DNA of 64,000 nt from Klebsiella huaxiensis (GTDB lineage Bacteria > Pseudomonadota > Gammaproteobacteria > Enterobacterales > Enterobacteriaceae). Of the stretch, positions 7,395 through 15,530 are shown piece by piece (within the stretch, counting starts at the first letter, position 1; each line of letters begins with the position of its first letter). The notes beneath the pieces were generated by a model. That model had not been told where the DNA came from, ran no database searches, and was given only the letters and a program-made list of their open reading frames with translations. The position numbers and the translations under genes are program-made. The stretch spans positions 2,232,001 to 2,296,000 of the forward strand of contig NZ_CP036175.1 of NCBI RefSeq assembly GCF_003261575.2, in the 5' to 3' direction.

Positions 7395-9107
7395 TTAATC
7401 GATGTTTTTCGCGTGGATGCGTCGTTTCCCCAGCACCGCGCCCTGGGCAATCGGCTGTACCAGTTGGGCATATTGCGACAGATAGGTTCCGCTCCCACCG
7501 CCCAGCGGCAGAGGTTTGGGTTGCCACTGGGCCAGACGGGCATCAATCACTTCCTGCGGAACATCCATATTGATGCTGAGATCGACAAAGTTGATATGTA
7601 CAGTTTCACCTTGCTCAATAACCGCCAGCGGCCCGCCAGCGGCGGCTTCCGGCATCAGTTGGCCGACGATAATGCCGCGATTCAGGCCCGAGAGTTCACC
7701 ATCGGTGATCACCGCAACGTGCGCCGCGATCCCCGCGCCGTTGAGAGCCGCGACAAAGCTACAAGCAAACACCGTTCCGGGGCCGCCAGCCGGGCCCATA
7801 TTGCGCAGAACAATCACGTCGCCTTTCTGTATTTTCCCTTCGCTCAACGCTTCAATGGCTTCGTCTTCACCTTCGTAGATATTGGCTGGACCGGTAAATT
7901 GTTCCAGCTCTCCCGGTACGGCGGAGAGCTTGACGATCGCGCCGTCCGGAGCGAGGTTGCCGCGCAGGATAGCGACGCCAGGGCGCTGGCTGACGGGATT
8001 ATCCAGCGTGCGGATCACCTCGTGGTTTTTTACTACCGCATCTTTGATGTTCTCGCCGACGGTTTTTTGCGTAACCGTTAGCGCATCCAGGTTAAGGAAA
8101 TCGCGCAGCTGATTCATCACCGCCGTGGTGCCGCCCGCCGCTTCCAGATCTTCAGTGCGGAACGGGCCGTTAGGGCGAACAGAGGTCAGTAACTTGATGT
8201 TTTTACCGTATTTTTCATACAAGCTGACCACATCGATGGGGAGCTCGGCCTCGGTGGCAATCGCTGAAAGGTGGCGAACGGTATTGACCGAACCGCCGAC
8301 GGCCAGCACGGTCATCACCGCGTTCTGAATCGCTTTTTCGGTAAGGATGTCCCGCGGCAAAACCTGTTGCTGGGTAAGCTCGACGATCCGCTTCCCGGCG
8401 GCCTGAGCGTATTCTTTTACCTTACGGCCGTTGGCCCAGATGGGTGAGTTGCCCGGCAGCGTCATACCTAATGCTTCGGCGACGATATGCATGGAATTAG
8501 CGGTGCCCAAACCGGCGCAGACGCCAGGCGACTGGATTGCGACATCGGTCATGTCCGTCAGGTCTTTTTCACTGATTGCGCCGGTTGCCAGTGCGCCAAC
8601 CTGTTCGTAAACATCATCAATATCGAAGAACTGATCGTCGAATTTTTCGTTTGAGCACTTGCCGCCCACCTGGTAACCGCAGGTCAGCAGCAGGGAAGGG
8701 ACATTCAGCCGAGCTGCTGACATCAGGTGCGCTGGCGTAGTTTTATCGCAAGAAGAGAGGCAGATCATGCCGTCCAGCACCGCGCCTTCCATCATGCATT
8801 CCACTTCATTGACCATCAGGTCACGAGTCGGCATCAGATAACGTGCTTTTTTCCCGGCGCTGGTGACGAAGTCGCTGGGGGCGACGGTGCGTACTTCAAA
8901 CGGCAGACCACCCGCGTCGCGGATCGCCTGCTCGACGATCCGGCACAGTTCATCCAGATGGACATAGCAGCAGGAGAGCTTGTTAGAGGTGTTGATGATC
9001 GCGATCTTCGGTTTATGCATGTCTTCTTCGCGGATCCCCATACTGCGCCATTGTGCACGACGTACTGCCCAGCGGGTGGATCCCGGCTTGAAATTGCTTC
9101 TGTACAT
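7395..9107 (-). CDS. IlvD/Edd-family sugar-acid dehydratase
   Basis: 570-residue iron-sulfur dehydratase of the IlvD/Edd family, which includes dihydroxy-acid, 6-phosphogluconate, xylonate and arabinonate dehydratases. Cysteines in the expected cluster positions are C46 or C47 (SNKLSCCYVHL), C120 (LSSCDKTTPAHLM) and C197 (GVCAGLGTANSM); D121-K122 is the family DK motif. The C-terminal domain has the NMGPAGGPG and ITDGELSG segments. Being first in operon A, behind the divergent regulator, it probably starts the pathway. Its sequence resembles the non-phosphorylated sugar-acid branch rather than Edd, but the exact substrate cannot be read. It shares the operon with a second, unrelated dehydratase (UxaA/GarD type). 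Confidence 0.87.
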   Translation of the reverse strand: MYRSNFKPGSTRWAVRRAQWRSMGIREEDMHKPKIAIINTSNKLSCCYVHLDELCRIVEQAIRDAGGLPFEVRTVAPSDFVTSAGKKARYLMPTRDLMVNEVECMMEGAVLDGMICLSSCDKTTPAHLMSAARLNVPSLLLTCGYQVGGKCSNEKFDDQFFDIDDVYEQVGALATGAISEKDLTDMTDVAIQSPGVCAGLGTANSMHIVAEALGMTLPGNSPIWANGRKVKEYAQAAGKRIVELTQQQVLPRDILTEKAIQNAVMTVLAVGGSVNTVRHLSAIATEAELPIDVVSLYEKYGKNIKLLTSVRPNGPFRTEDLEAAGGTTAVMNQLRDFLNLDALTVTQKTVGENIKDAVVKNHEVIRTLDNPVSQRPGVAILRGNLAPDGAIVKLSAVPGELEQFTGPANIYEGEDEAIEALSEGKIQKGDVIVLRNMGPAGGPGTVFACSFVAALNGAGIAAHVAVITDGELSGLNRGIIVGQLMPEAAAGGPLAVIEQGETVHINFVDLSINMDVPQEVIDARLAQWQPKPLPLGGGSGTYLSQYAQLVQPIAQGAVLGKRRIHAKNID

Positions 9108-9162
9108 CTTGAATTCCTTTATCGGGTTGTGGTTTTACGATCCGAAATATCCTCCTTTTGGG

Positions 9163-9178
9163 TTGGTTGTCCAACCAA
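9163..9178. promoter_or_regulatory. Operator candidate 1 for the operon A GntR regulator
   Basis: TTGGTTG-TC-CAACCAA is a palindrome with perfect 7-base arms in the divergent promoter region, about 56 bases before the dehydratase start. The TGGT...ACCA core is the usual shape of FadR/PdhR-type GntR operators. A related site (reading ATTGG.TGGAC.AC on the minus strand) occurs at about 9280-9296, nearer the regulator gene; 12 of 17 positions agree. Binding by the neighbouring regulator is inferred. Confidence 0.65.
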
Positions 9179-9191
9179 TTTTTAAGGGAAG

Positions 9192-9207
9192 TGTAATTGA
9201 GATCACA
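9192..9207 (-). promoter_or_regulatory. Candidate CRP site upstream of operon A
   Basis: On the minus strand TGTGA-TCTCAA-TTACA matches the CRP consensus TGTGA-N6-TCACA at 9 of 10 positions. It is placed 14 bases upstream of operator 1 on the operon A side, which would give catabolite activation plus specific repression of the sugar-acid genes. Confidence 0.6.
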
Positions 9208-9279
9208 TAATGGAGGGTTTTTAAACGTTTTTGCCCATAGCGAGGGAAAAATAGCGCACGGGAAAGCCAATAATGGTAC

Positions 9280-9296
9280 AGTGGTCCATCCAATTT
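9280..9296. promoter_or_regulatory. Operator candidate 2 for the operon A GntR regulator
   Basis: Read on the minus strand this is ATTGGATGGACCACTGT, agreeing at 12 of 17 positions with operator 1 (ATTGGTTGGACAACCAA). It lies about 85 bases upstream of the regulator start codon, where it could serve autoregulation or looping with operator 1. Only the left arm is well kept. Confidence 0.45.
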
Positions 9297-9379
9297 ATGA
9301 TTGCAGAAATTGATGGCGACGCCGCGCAGGGAAAATAACCGGTCGTAAGCGCGAAACGTCGTTGGGAAGAGGTAACGGT

Positions 9380-10093
9380 ATGCCGGACAAGAATAAATTT
9401 ACGATGATCCCTATTAAGCGCACGGACGTTTTTCAGACCATCATTCAACACATTACTAATCTGCTCGATAGCAAGCAGATCAAACCCGGCGAGCGGCTGC
9501 CTTCCGAGCGCGAGCTTGCCGAAATGCTCAACGTCAGCCGCACGTCAGTGCGCCAGGCGCTGAAGGTGCTTGAATCTTCCGGGCGTATTGAGACTCGCGT
9601 TGGCAGCGGAACTTTTTTGACCGAGCCGCCGGCGGTGTCGCTTAGCGACACGCATAGCCTGTCAAAGCTGATTGAAGGCGGGGTAACGAAAGAGTTTTTG
9701 CGCAATCTGATTGTGGCGCGGACCTCGATTGAACGCGCCATCTTTGAAGACTACGCATGGCGGGCCAACAAATCGGGGATTAATCAACTGCGAGAACTTA
9801 TCGAGTTTAACCGGGAAAAATTTTCACGTCAGGATTGCGATGACGATGATAGCGCGCTGGATCTGAGCTTCGAGAAAAAAGTGGCGCAGCTCGGTGGCAA
9901 CCCCATTCTGATTAACATGCAGGAACAGCTCCACCATCTTTGGGTACTGGCCTGGAAACAGTATGGTTTTACTCCCGAACAGACTCAGGTGCTGCATGAA
10001 GAGCACTTAGGTATTCTGGATGCGCTGGCGGCGAAAAACTCGCAGCGGGTGGCGGACCTGATTGTGCAGCATGTAGATAAAGAGATTGACTAA
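9380..10093 (+). CDS. GntR-family transcriptional regulator, FadR/FCD subgroup (operon A)
   Basis: 237-residue repressor-type regulator. An N-terminal winged helix (about residues 10-80; LPSERELAEMLNVSRTSVRQALKVLESSGRIETRVGSGTFL) is followed by an all-helical FCD ligand domain that usually binds a small carboxylate through a metal. The ATG was chosen because AGAGG lies seven bases before it; an in-frame TTG at 9362 would place that site inside the gene. Transcribed divergently from operon A with two related operator-like palindromes in between, it is the obvious candidate for control of that operon, most likely by derepression when the sugar acid or an intermediate binds. Confidence 0.9.
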   Translation: MPDKNKFTMIPIKRTDVFQTIIQHITNLLDSKQIKPGERLPSERELAEMLNVSRTSVRQALKVLESSGRIETRVGSGTFLTEPPAVSLSDTHSLSKLIEGGVTKEFLRNLIVARTSIERAIFEDYAWRANKSGINQLRELIEFNREKFSRQDCDDDDSALDLSFEKKVAQLGGNPILINMQEQLHHLWVLAWKQYGFTPEQTQVLHEEHLGILDALAAKNSQRVADLIVQHVDKEID

Positions 10094-10157
10094 GCAGGCC
10101 GCTGTACATGGTTTTTTCCCCGGCTCGCGCTGCGCTTATTCGTGCGGTCTGGCGATT

Positions 10158-10245
10158 TCCCCGGAGGCGGTGCTGCGCACCTGTCCGGGCTACCGGTTCA
10201 TCCGGTCAGGTATCCCGGACAGGCGCAACGCGCCGCCTCCGGGAA
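10158..10245. repeat. Paired REP palindromes (BIME-like)
   Basis: An 88-bp inverted repeat: CCCGGAGGCGG...CTGTCCGGGCTACC on the left is mirrored by GGTATCCCGGACAGG...CCGCCTCCGGG on the right around a short centre. This is the arrangement of two head-to-head REP units. It sits between the convergent ends of the GntR gene and operon B, the usual extragenic location, where it can stabilise mRNA ends or bind gyrase/IHF. Confidence 0.8.
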
Positions 10246-10264
10246 TAATATTGAGCAAATGCGG

Positions 10265-10984
10265 TTAAACCGGCAAAGCTCGAAGGAAAAAATCGATGCC
10301 CGCTTCCACCGATTGCTGGGTGATTTTATGCCCCGACAGCGGATCGATAAGGCAGGTGAGATTGCCGCTGCCGATGCTTTCGCTGAGGCGCTCAGCATAC
10401 TTGATATCAACAATGGTATCCTGCTGGCCGTGCCAGACAAACAGCGGACGCTGCGCTAGCGTCGATTCTTTTCCGGCAATGTCGTAAGGCGCGATCCCGC
10501 GCAGGCAGGCTGCAAGCGTATTGGTCGTTGGAGGATGGATTTTGCTTATTGCATCGGCAAAATAGCCGCTTGCCATATAGGCGGCCCCGGCCTGAATTGC
10601 CGGATACTGCGCCATCGCCCCCAGTACAGCGAAGCCGCCCATTGAAGTGCCCATCACGCCCAGTCGTGAAATATCACCCAGCTTTTCCTGCTGGCAGGCG
10701 GCCAGCAAAGCGGGAAATGTCTCCAGCGTATGCTGTAAAATTGGCCAGAAAGAGGCGGCGCGTAGCGTCGCATCGTCCCTGGCGCTATGCATCGCCGCCT
10801 GTGGGCACACCACGCTGTAGCCGGCCTGCGCCAGCATATATCCCAAATTGGCATCCAGCTCTCTGGATGCCATAAAGCGATGAAATAAAACGATAAGCGG
10901 CCTGTTACTGGCTGCGCCAGTAGCTGGCCGGAACCAAAGCACGGGCGTTTTCGCCAGCAGGCAATCTGAAATAACGATGTCCAT
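10265..10984 (-). CDS. YjfP-like alpha/beta-hydrolase (esterase or possible lactonase)
   Basis: 239-residue serine hydrolase with the catalytic triad visible as S114 in GTSMGG, D189 in WHGQQDTIV and H219 in SGHKI. The overall layout (SGYF segment, RPLFVWHGQQD, SGHKIT) resembles E. coli YjfP, a carboxylesterase. The usual His-Gly before the oxyanion hole is His-Arg here (LFHRFMAS, residues 34-40). It is the last gene of operon B and starts three bases after the enolase-superfamily gene. Next to sugar dehydrogenases and acid-sugar dehydratases, hydrolysis of a sugar lactone is an attractive but unproven role; simple ester hydrolysis is the family default. Confidence 0.75.
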   Translation of the reverse strand: MDIVISDCLLAKTPVLWFRPATGAASNRPLIVLFHRFMASRELDANLGYMLAQAGYSVVCPQAAMHSARDDATLRAASFWPILQHTLETFPALLAACQQEKLGDISRLGVMGTSMGGFAVLGAMAQYPAIQAGAAYMASGYFADAISKIHPPTTNTLAACLRGIAPYDIAGKESTLAQRPLFVWHGQQDTIVDIKYAERLSESIGSGNLTCLIDPLSGHKITQQSVEAGIDFFLRALPV

Positions 10985-10987
10985 CGA

Positions 10988-12106
10988 TTATCCCCTGGCA
11001 ATCAAATGGCGTTCCAGCACATCGAAATCCGGATTGAAACCGAGACCCGGCGCGTGCGGTAGATCCATCACCGGCTGGAAGCGCATAAACGGATGCAGCG
11101 TCTGTTCGAACGTCAGCCACGGTACTTCCAGCGGAACCGATTCTGGCATCACGCTGAGGAGGTGAGCGCTGGTGAGCAGGCCTGGGCCGTAGTAAAAACA
11201 GTGCGGCAGCAGGCTGACGTTTTCATGCTCGCGCGCGTGTTTGATAATCTCCAGTACGGCGGAGATACCGCCGATTTTGGCTACGCTCGGCTGCAATACA
11301 TCCACCGCGTCTAAGGCCATACTGAGCGCGAACTCCTCGCTATTATTGAAGTTTTCGCCCGCGGCAATGCGTGCGCCCGTCGTCTGGCGCAGATAGCGGA
11401 GCTGGCTTAAATTTTCCGGTGGGAAGGTGGGCTCCTCCACAAACGCGACGCCAGCTGCCTGCAGCTGTGGCAGGATCTGCTCCGCCTGTGGGACATCCCA
11501 TGCGCAGTTGGTATCAACCATCAGAGTGACATTATCCGGTAGCGCCCTGGCGACTTCCGCAATCGCCAGGGGATCCCGTTCGTGCAGTTTTATATGTCGA
11601 TAGCCCTTGTTAATTAATGGGTTAATGCAAGCCATTAATTTAGCGACATCACCATCGAAGCTGGACAGGCTGGGATACAATTCCACCTGCGCGCGGGTAC
11701 CGCCGAGCAATCGCCACAGCGGTAGATTTTCTGCTTTAGCGCGCAGATCCCACAAAGCGATGTCCAGCGCGGATAGCGCATACATCATTACCCCGCCGCG
11801 ACCGTAGCTGTGAAAGGCGTAATGCGCTCTTTGCATTAACGCCGCCGGGTCATTGCATTCCTCACCCGTAAAGAAGGGGGCTAGCAGGCCGCTGAGCAAT
11901 GCCATGCTGGCCGGGTTACAGGCGTGGCCAAACGCTTCTCCCCAGCCCGTCAGGCCTGTGTCGGTTTCGACTTTCACTAACAGCGCATCCAGCGTAGGGT
12001 GCAGCGCCCGCGCGGCGTTAAAGCGCCCCTCTTTGTCGGTGGTGCGCGTCAGTGCGGGCGTATAAGGCAAACGGACCAGAAAGCTTTCTATGTTCGTAAT
12101 ACGCAT
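10988..12106 (-). CDS. Enolase-superfamily protein with altered base residues
   Basis: 372-residue enolase-superfamily protein (N-terminal capping domain about 1-125, then the barrel). Metal ligands are D197 (MVDTNCAW), E223 (FVEEP) and E250 (AAGENF). On the second barrel strand the usual Lys-x-Lys is K173-L-H175. The His dyad residue H301 (PHCFYYG) is present, but its usual Asp partner is replaced by Ser in QPSVAKIGG (QPD in most members). It may be an acid-sugar dehydratase or epimerase with unusual base chemistry. It lies between the mutarotase homologue and the hydrolase in operon B, paired with a second superfamily member whose residues are canonical. Confidence 0.82.
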   Translation of the reverse strand: MRITNIESFLVRLPYTPALTRTTDKEGRFNAARALHPTLDALLVKVETDTGLTGWGEAFGHACNPASMALLSGLLAPFFTGEECNDPAALMQRAHYAFHSYGRGGVMMYALSALDIALWDLRAKAENLPLWRLLGGTRAQVELYPSLSSFDGDVAKLMACINPLINKGYRHIKLHERDPLAIAEVARALPDNVTLMVDTNCAWDVPQAEQILPQLQAAGVAFVEEPTFPPENLSQLRYLRQTTGARIAAGENFNNSEEFALSMALDAVDVLQPSVAKIGGISAVLEIIKHAREHENVSLLPHCFYYGPGLLTSAHLLSVMPESVPLEVPWLTFEQTLHPFMRFQPVMDLPHAPGLGFNPDFDVLERHLIARG

Positions 12107-12115
12107 TAAATGTCC

Positions 12116-13009
12116 TTAATGATGAGATAGCGCGAACTGCACGCCCATTGACGCCGGATGTTGAGGCGTGCTGACAAGGAGCCTGTCGATAGCCGCCGTT
12201 TCGAGACAAACAAAGTTCTGCCAGCCATCGTCCGGTATGTCGCTTATTTGCTCTGCTCGCTGCTGCCAGGGATTCCATACCACCACGTTGCTGTTATTTA
12301 CGTGGGTCAGCGTCAGGATTCTGGCGGGCGTGACAAGCTCCGTTTGTTTTTCTGCCTGAGGGAAGATCGCGCCAAATTCCCCGTAGAGCGAAAGGGGAGA
12401 CGGCAAGTTCTGCACGGATTCCCCGACGACCGTGTCGTAGCCTTGCGTACCTACGCCGTGAATCAGCGTCGCTCGAATATCCGGCGTTGAGAGGTAGCTG
12501 TGTAGAGCCGCGGTGGCGCTGAAGCTACCGTGGGCGGTGAGCAGTAACTCGCAAACCTCGGCAGTGAATGTCAGCGTCATTTCCAGTTGAAAAGCGTGAT
12601 CCCACAGCTGCCGCGTTTGCGGGGTGTCATTGAGCGTCAACGTCATCGCGAGCGACGTTTTGCTATTCTCAAGCGCCGTCAGCCGCCACGGTAAAATGCG
12701 GGCAAAACCGTGAAATGGTTCGCCGCCGAGATCGGTAAACCACGGCCAGCAGACCGGCACGCCGCCGCGAATGGGTACGCCGGTTTTAAACGGCGTGCAG
12801 TCACTCAACCACAGTACAGGGGTTGTCTGCCTGGAGGGTTTCCAGGTCAGTAAATGCGCACCCTGAAGCGCAATAACGGCCTTGCAGAAGGGCGTCTGAA
12901 TGACCAGAACCTCCAGTTCATCCATTTTTCGCCGGGTAATACCGGGGCTTAATGTCTCCAGTACCGGCAGGGAAAACAGTTGCTTAATCAGGCTCATTGG
13001 TTCAGACAT
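12116..13009 (-). CDS. Aldose-1-epimerase-like protein, YeaD (hexose-6-phosphate mutarotase) family
   Basis: 297-residue galactose-mutarotase-fold protein. The N-terminal half aligns with E. coli YeaD almost segment by segment (LPVLETLSPGITRRKMDELEVLV, LQGAHLLTWKP, GVPIRGGVPVCWPWF, HGFAR.LPW), and the conserved acidic region near the end is DDGWQNFVCLETA. YeaD interconverts anomers of hexose 6-phosphates; in this setting a free or oxidised sugar is possible. The start codon overlaps the upstream enolase-superfamily stop (ATGTCTGA), and no good ribosome site is visible, so translation is probably coupled. It is an additional paralogue-type gene, since yeaD proper is elsewhere in enterobacteria. 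Confidence 0.82.
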   Translation of the reverse strand: MSEPMSLIKQLFSLPVLETLSPGITRRKMDELEVLVIQTPFCKAVIALQGAHLLTWKPSRQTTPVLWLSDCTPFKTGVPIRGGVPVCWPWFTDLGGEPFHGFARILPWRLTALENSKTSLAMTLTLNDTPQTRQLWDHAFQLEMTLTFTAEVCELLLTAHGSFSATAALHSYLSTPDIRATLIHGVGTQGYDTVVGESVQNLPSPLSLYGEFGAIFPQAEKQTELVTPARILTLTHVNNSNVVVWNPWQQRAEQISDIPDDGWQNFVCLETAAIDRLLVSTPQHPASMGVQFALSHH

Positions 13010-14141
13010 CCGTGCGAGTCGTAATATTTTGCTGCCGAAGCTGCATATCGTTTACGGCATAGCGCGCCAGCGCCGGGCCGTCGAACTTGATGCCGTGTCC
13101 TGGTTTTTCACCCGGGCGAATGGCGCCGTTTATCACCGGGCAAGGACTCGTGATAATGCCCATTTCGCTCAGGCTCGCGCCTTTTAGCCCCTCAAACAGC
13201 TGGATATTGGGCAAACCGCAGCCCAGATGCGCGATCAGCTCCATGCCAAAATGCGGGATCACGGGAATATTGTGGCTTTCAGCTAATTTTGCGATCTTCA
13301 CAAATTCGGTAATTCCGCCCACGCGGTAAATATCCGGTTGGATGTAGTCGCAGGCCTCTTGTCCGATCCAGTGGGCGAACTGGTATTTGGTGTACAGGCT
13401 TTCTCCCACGGCAATGGGGACCGGACATTTCTGACGCAGCAAACGGTGGCCGTTGATATCGTCGCTAAGCAGCGGCTCTTCCAGCCAGTACACTCCGGCG
13501 TTTTTGAGTACCGCCATACGGCGCGCAGCATCGCCAGAAGACCACTTCTTGTTGGCATCCACGGCGATGTTGATCGACGGCCCCACAAATTTACGTACCG
13601 CCAGCAGACGCATTAGATCGTCTTCCACGTCTTCACTGCCGATTTTCATTTTGACCGTGCGGTAGCCCACGCTTAAAAAACCCTCCATCTGTGCGAGCAG
13701 GGCATCGATGGAAAGATGCAGGTTGACGCCGCTGCCGTAACCGGAGAGCGACTCCCGATAGCCGCCAAGCAGACGATACAACGGCTGATTGAGCTGCTGA
13801 CCAATCAGATCCCATAGCGCGATATCGACTGCAGCGATTGCGTGTGTCGTGACGCCCGCCGAGCCGATATCGTGGCTCTCCAGCCACATGCGGCTCCACA
13901 GCCGCTCGACGTTCAGCGGATCTTCGCCCATCACTTTGGCGGCAAGATAATGGTCAATCAGGTTCTTAAACGCGCTGCCGCCGTTGCCCGTGCTGAACGT
14001 CCAGCCGGTACCGGTATGCCCGGTATCGGTTTTTAGCCACAGCACGACAAATTCCAGGCTGGAGAACGCGTAGTTCGACGACCCCCAGTTCTCGGTAAGC
14101 GGCACGCGGTACAGCCCGGATTCAAAATCGATAATTTTCAT
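13002..14141 (-). CDS. Mandelate-racemase-subgroup acid-sugar dehydratase/racemase
   Basis: 379-residue enolase-superfamily enzyme with a full mandelate-racemase active site: K164 and K166 (TVKMKIG), metal ligands D195 (AVDANKKW), E221 (LEEP) and E247 (VGES), the D270-H297 dyad (QPDIYRVGG, IPHFGM) and E317 (LFEG). These counted positions are identical to the classical mandelate racemase numbering. In sugar-acid operons such enzymes usually dehydrate talarate, galactarate, glucarate or an aldonate by proton abstraction next to the carboxylate. It follows the MFS gene in operon B and overlaps the mutarotase homologue. The substrate cannot be named from sequence. Confidence 0.86.
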   Translation of the reverse strand: MKIIDFESGLYRVPLTENWGSSNYAFSSLEFVVLWLKTDTGHTGTGWTFSTGNGGSAFKNLIDHYLAAKVMGEDPLNVERLWSRMWLESHDIGSAGVTTHAIAAVDIALWDLIGQQLNQPLYRLLGGYRESLSGYGSGVNLHLSIDALLAQMEGFLSVGYRTVKMKIGSEDVEDDLMRLLAVRKFVGPSINIAVDANKKWSSGDAARRMAVLKNAGVYWLEEPLLSDDINGHRLLRQKCPVPIAVGESLYTKYQFAHWIGQEACDYIQPDIYRVGGITEFVKIAKLAESHNIPVIPHFGMELIAHLGCGLPNIQLFEGLKGASLSEMGIITSPCPVINGAIRPGEKPGHGIKFDGPALARYAVNDMQLRQQNITTRTDV

Positions 14142-14158
14142 GCTCTTCTCCTCCGGGG

Positions 14159-15439
14159 TCAGGCCAGGGCATTGTGCCCGTCGCGCTGTGCGGCTTTTTT
14201 GACGAACAACGCAACCACGGTTGCACCGAGTACCCCGAGGCAGCCCGCAAGAATAAAGGCGGCGGAATAGGAGCCGGAGCCAACGATAAAGCCGGTGACG
14301 GTTGGCGCAACAATGCCGGAGATATTCGCCAGACCGTGCATCAGCCCGCCAGCGCTGCCGACGTACTCTTTCGGCGCAGCGTCCTGAATCAGCGTCCAGT
14401 AGGCCGGGGCGGCGATTTGCATAAAGCCGAAGGCGATAGTCATTAATGTGACGGCACCCATGGCGGTCTGCGTCTGGCTGATCAGCCCCACGCAGATGGA
14501 ACAGATGCCGAAGCAGGTCACCAGCACTACTTTACGAGAGAAAAGCTGCTTGCCGGTTTTACGGTAGATAAAGTCGATAATGAAACCGCCGGATACGTAG
14601 CCGAGCGTTCCGGCAACCCAGGGCAGCACGCCGACCAGGCTCATGTCCTTCAGGCTGATCCCGGTCGTATCAACGAGAAAGGTCGGGAACCAGTTCATAA
14701 AGAAAAACAGCACATAGTTGAAGCAAAATAGCGACAGGGCGGTAGCCAAAATCGAGGGCTGGAGGATCGCGCTCCACATGGAGGGAGCAGGCGCTCCCGG
14801 TGCGGTCTGTGGAGCGACTTCCTCTTCTTCGCCTTCAATAAGCTGCGCTTCCGCCGCAGAAACGCGTTTGTTATCACGTGGCTTATCAGTCGCGATGAGC
14901 GCCCAGATGATGGCCCAGGTAATCCCAATAAACGCGATAATGATAAATGAGATCCGCCAGTTAAACGTCAGGCACAGAAAGCCCACTACCGGGCCGGAAA
15001 TTGCTCCGCCCAGCGGGCCTCCGGCCTGGTTAATGCCTACCGCGCGGGCGCGCTCATTAAGCGGAAACCAGTTATTAACCACTTTATTGGCCGTGGTGGA
15101 GATGGGGCCTTCCCCGGCACCGAAAAAGGCGCGGGCAATGAACATGGTCCAGAAGTTAAAGCAGCCTGCGGTCAGGCCGCAGATAATCGACCAGACGGAC
15201 ATCGACCAGCTAAAGACGCGTTTGGGGCCAAATTTATCGGCCAGCACGCCGCCGATAAAATTAAATAACGCATAGCCGATTGAGAAACTACCAAAAATAA
15301 TGCCTTTTTCCTCAGGCGTTAGATGAAAATCCTGGGTAATAAAGGGCATTGCGTAGGCCAGCGCGGAACGGTCGAGGTAGTTAATAACCATCGCCAGCGT
15401 CAGCATAACTAAAATGACACGACGGAATTGCGTATTCAT
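14159..15439 (-). CDS. MFS sugar-acid transporter, ACS family (operon B)
   Basis: 426-residue 12-helix carrier of the anion:cation symporter family. It shows YLDRSALAYAMPFITQDFHLTPEEKG after helix 1, GGVLADKFGPKRVFSWS (loop 2-3 motif) and RAFFGAGEGPISTTANKVVNNWFP in helix 4, all typical of glucarate/galactonate/hexuronate carriers. The ATG with AAAGG seven bases upstream was preferred to an upstream in-frame codon that would add 16 unconserved residues. An AT-rich gap of about 90 bases separates it from the preceding SDR gene and could hold an internal promoter. It is the probable importer for the operon B substrate. Confidence 0.88.
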   Translation of the reverse strand: MNTQFRRVILVMLTLAMVINYLDRSALAYAMPFITQDFHLTPEEKGIIFGSFSIGYALFNFIGGVLADKFGPKRVFSWSMSVWSIICGLTAGCFNFWTMFIARAFFGAGEGPISTTANKVVNNWFPLNERARAVGINQAGGPLGGAISGPVVGFLCLTFNWRISFIIIAFIGITWAIIWALIATDKPRDNKRVSAAEAQLIEGEEEEVAPQTAPGAPAPSMWSAILQPSILATALSLFCFNYVLFFFMNWFPTFLVDTTGISLKDMSLVGVLPWVAGTLGYVSGGFIIDFIYRKTGKQLFSRKVVLVTCFGICSICVGLISQTQTAMGAVTLMTIAFGFMQIAAPAYWTLIQDAAPKEYVGSAGGLMHGLANISGIVAPTVTGFIVGSGSYSAAFILAGCLGVLGATVVALFVKKAAQRDGHNALA

Positions 15440-15530
15440 AGAGATACCTTTCACTAATATAGGGTTAGCGGTAAAAATAATGCACAATTTTCGTAATAAT
15501 TATTTTTCTGATTATTATTGTTTTGGTTTG

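Noticed and set aside
9362..9379. TTG start for the operon A regulator
   Set aside because: The ribosome site AGAGG would lie inside the gene; the ATG at 9380 is better placed.
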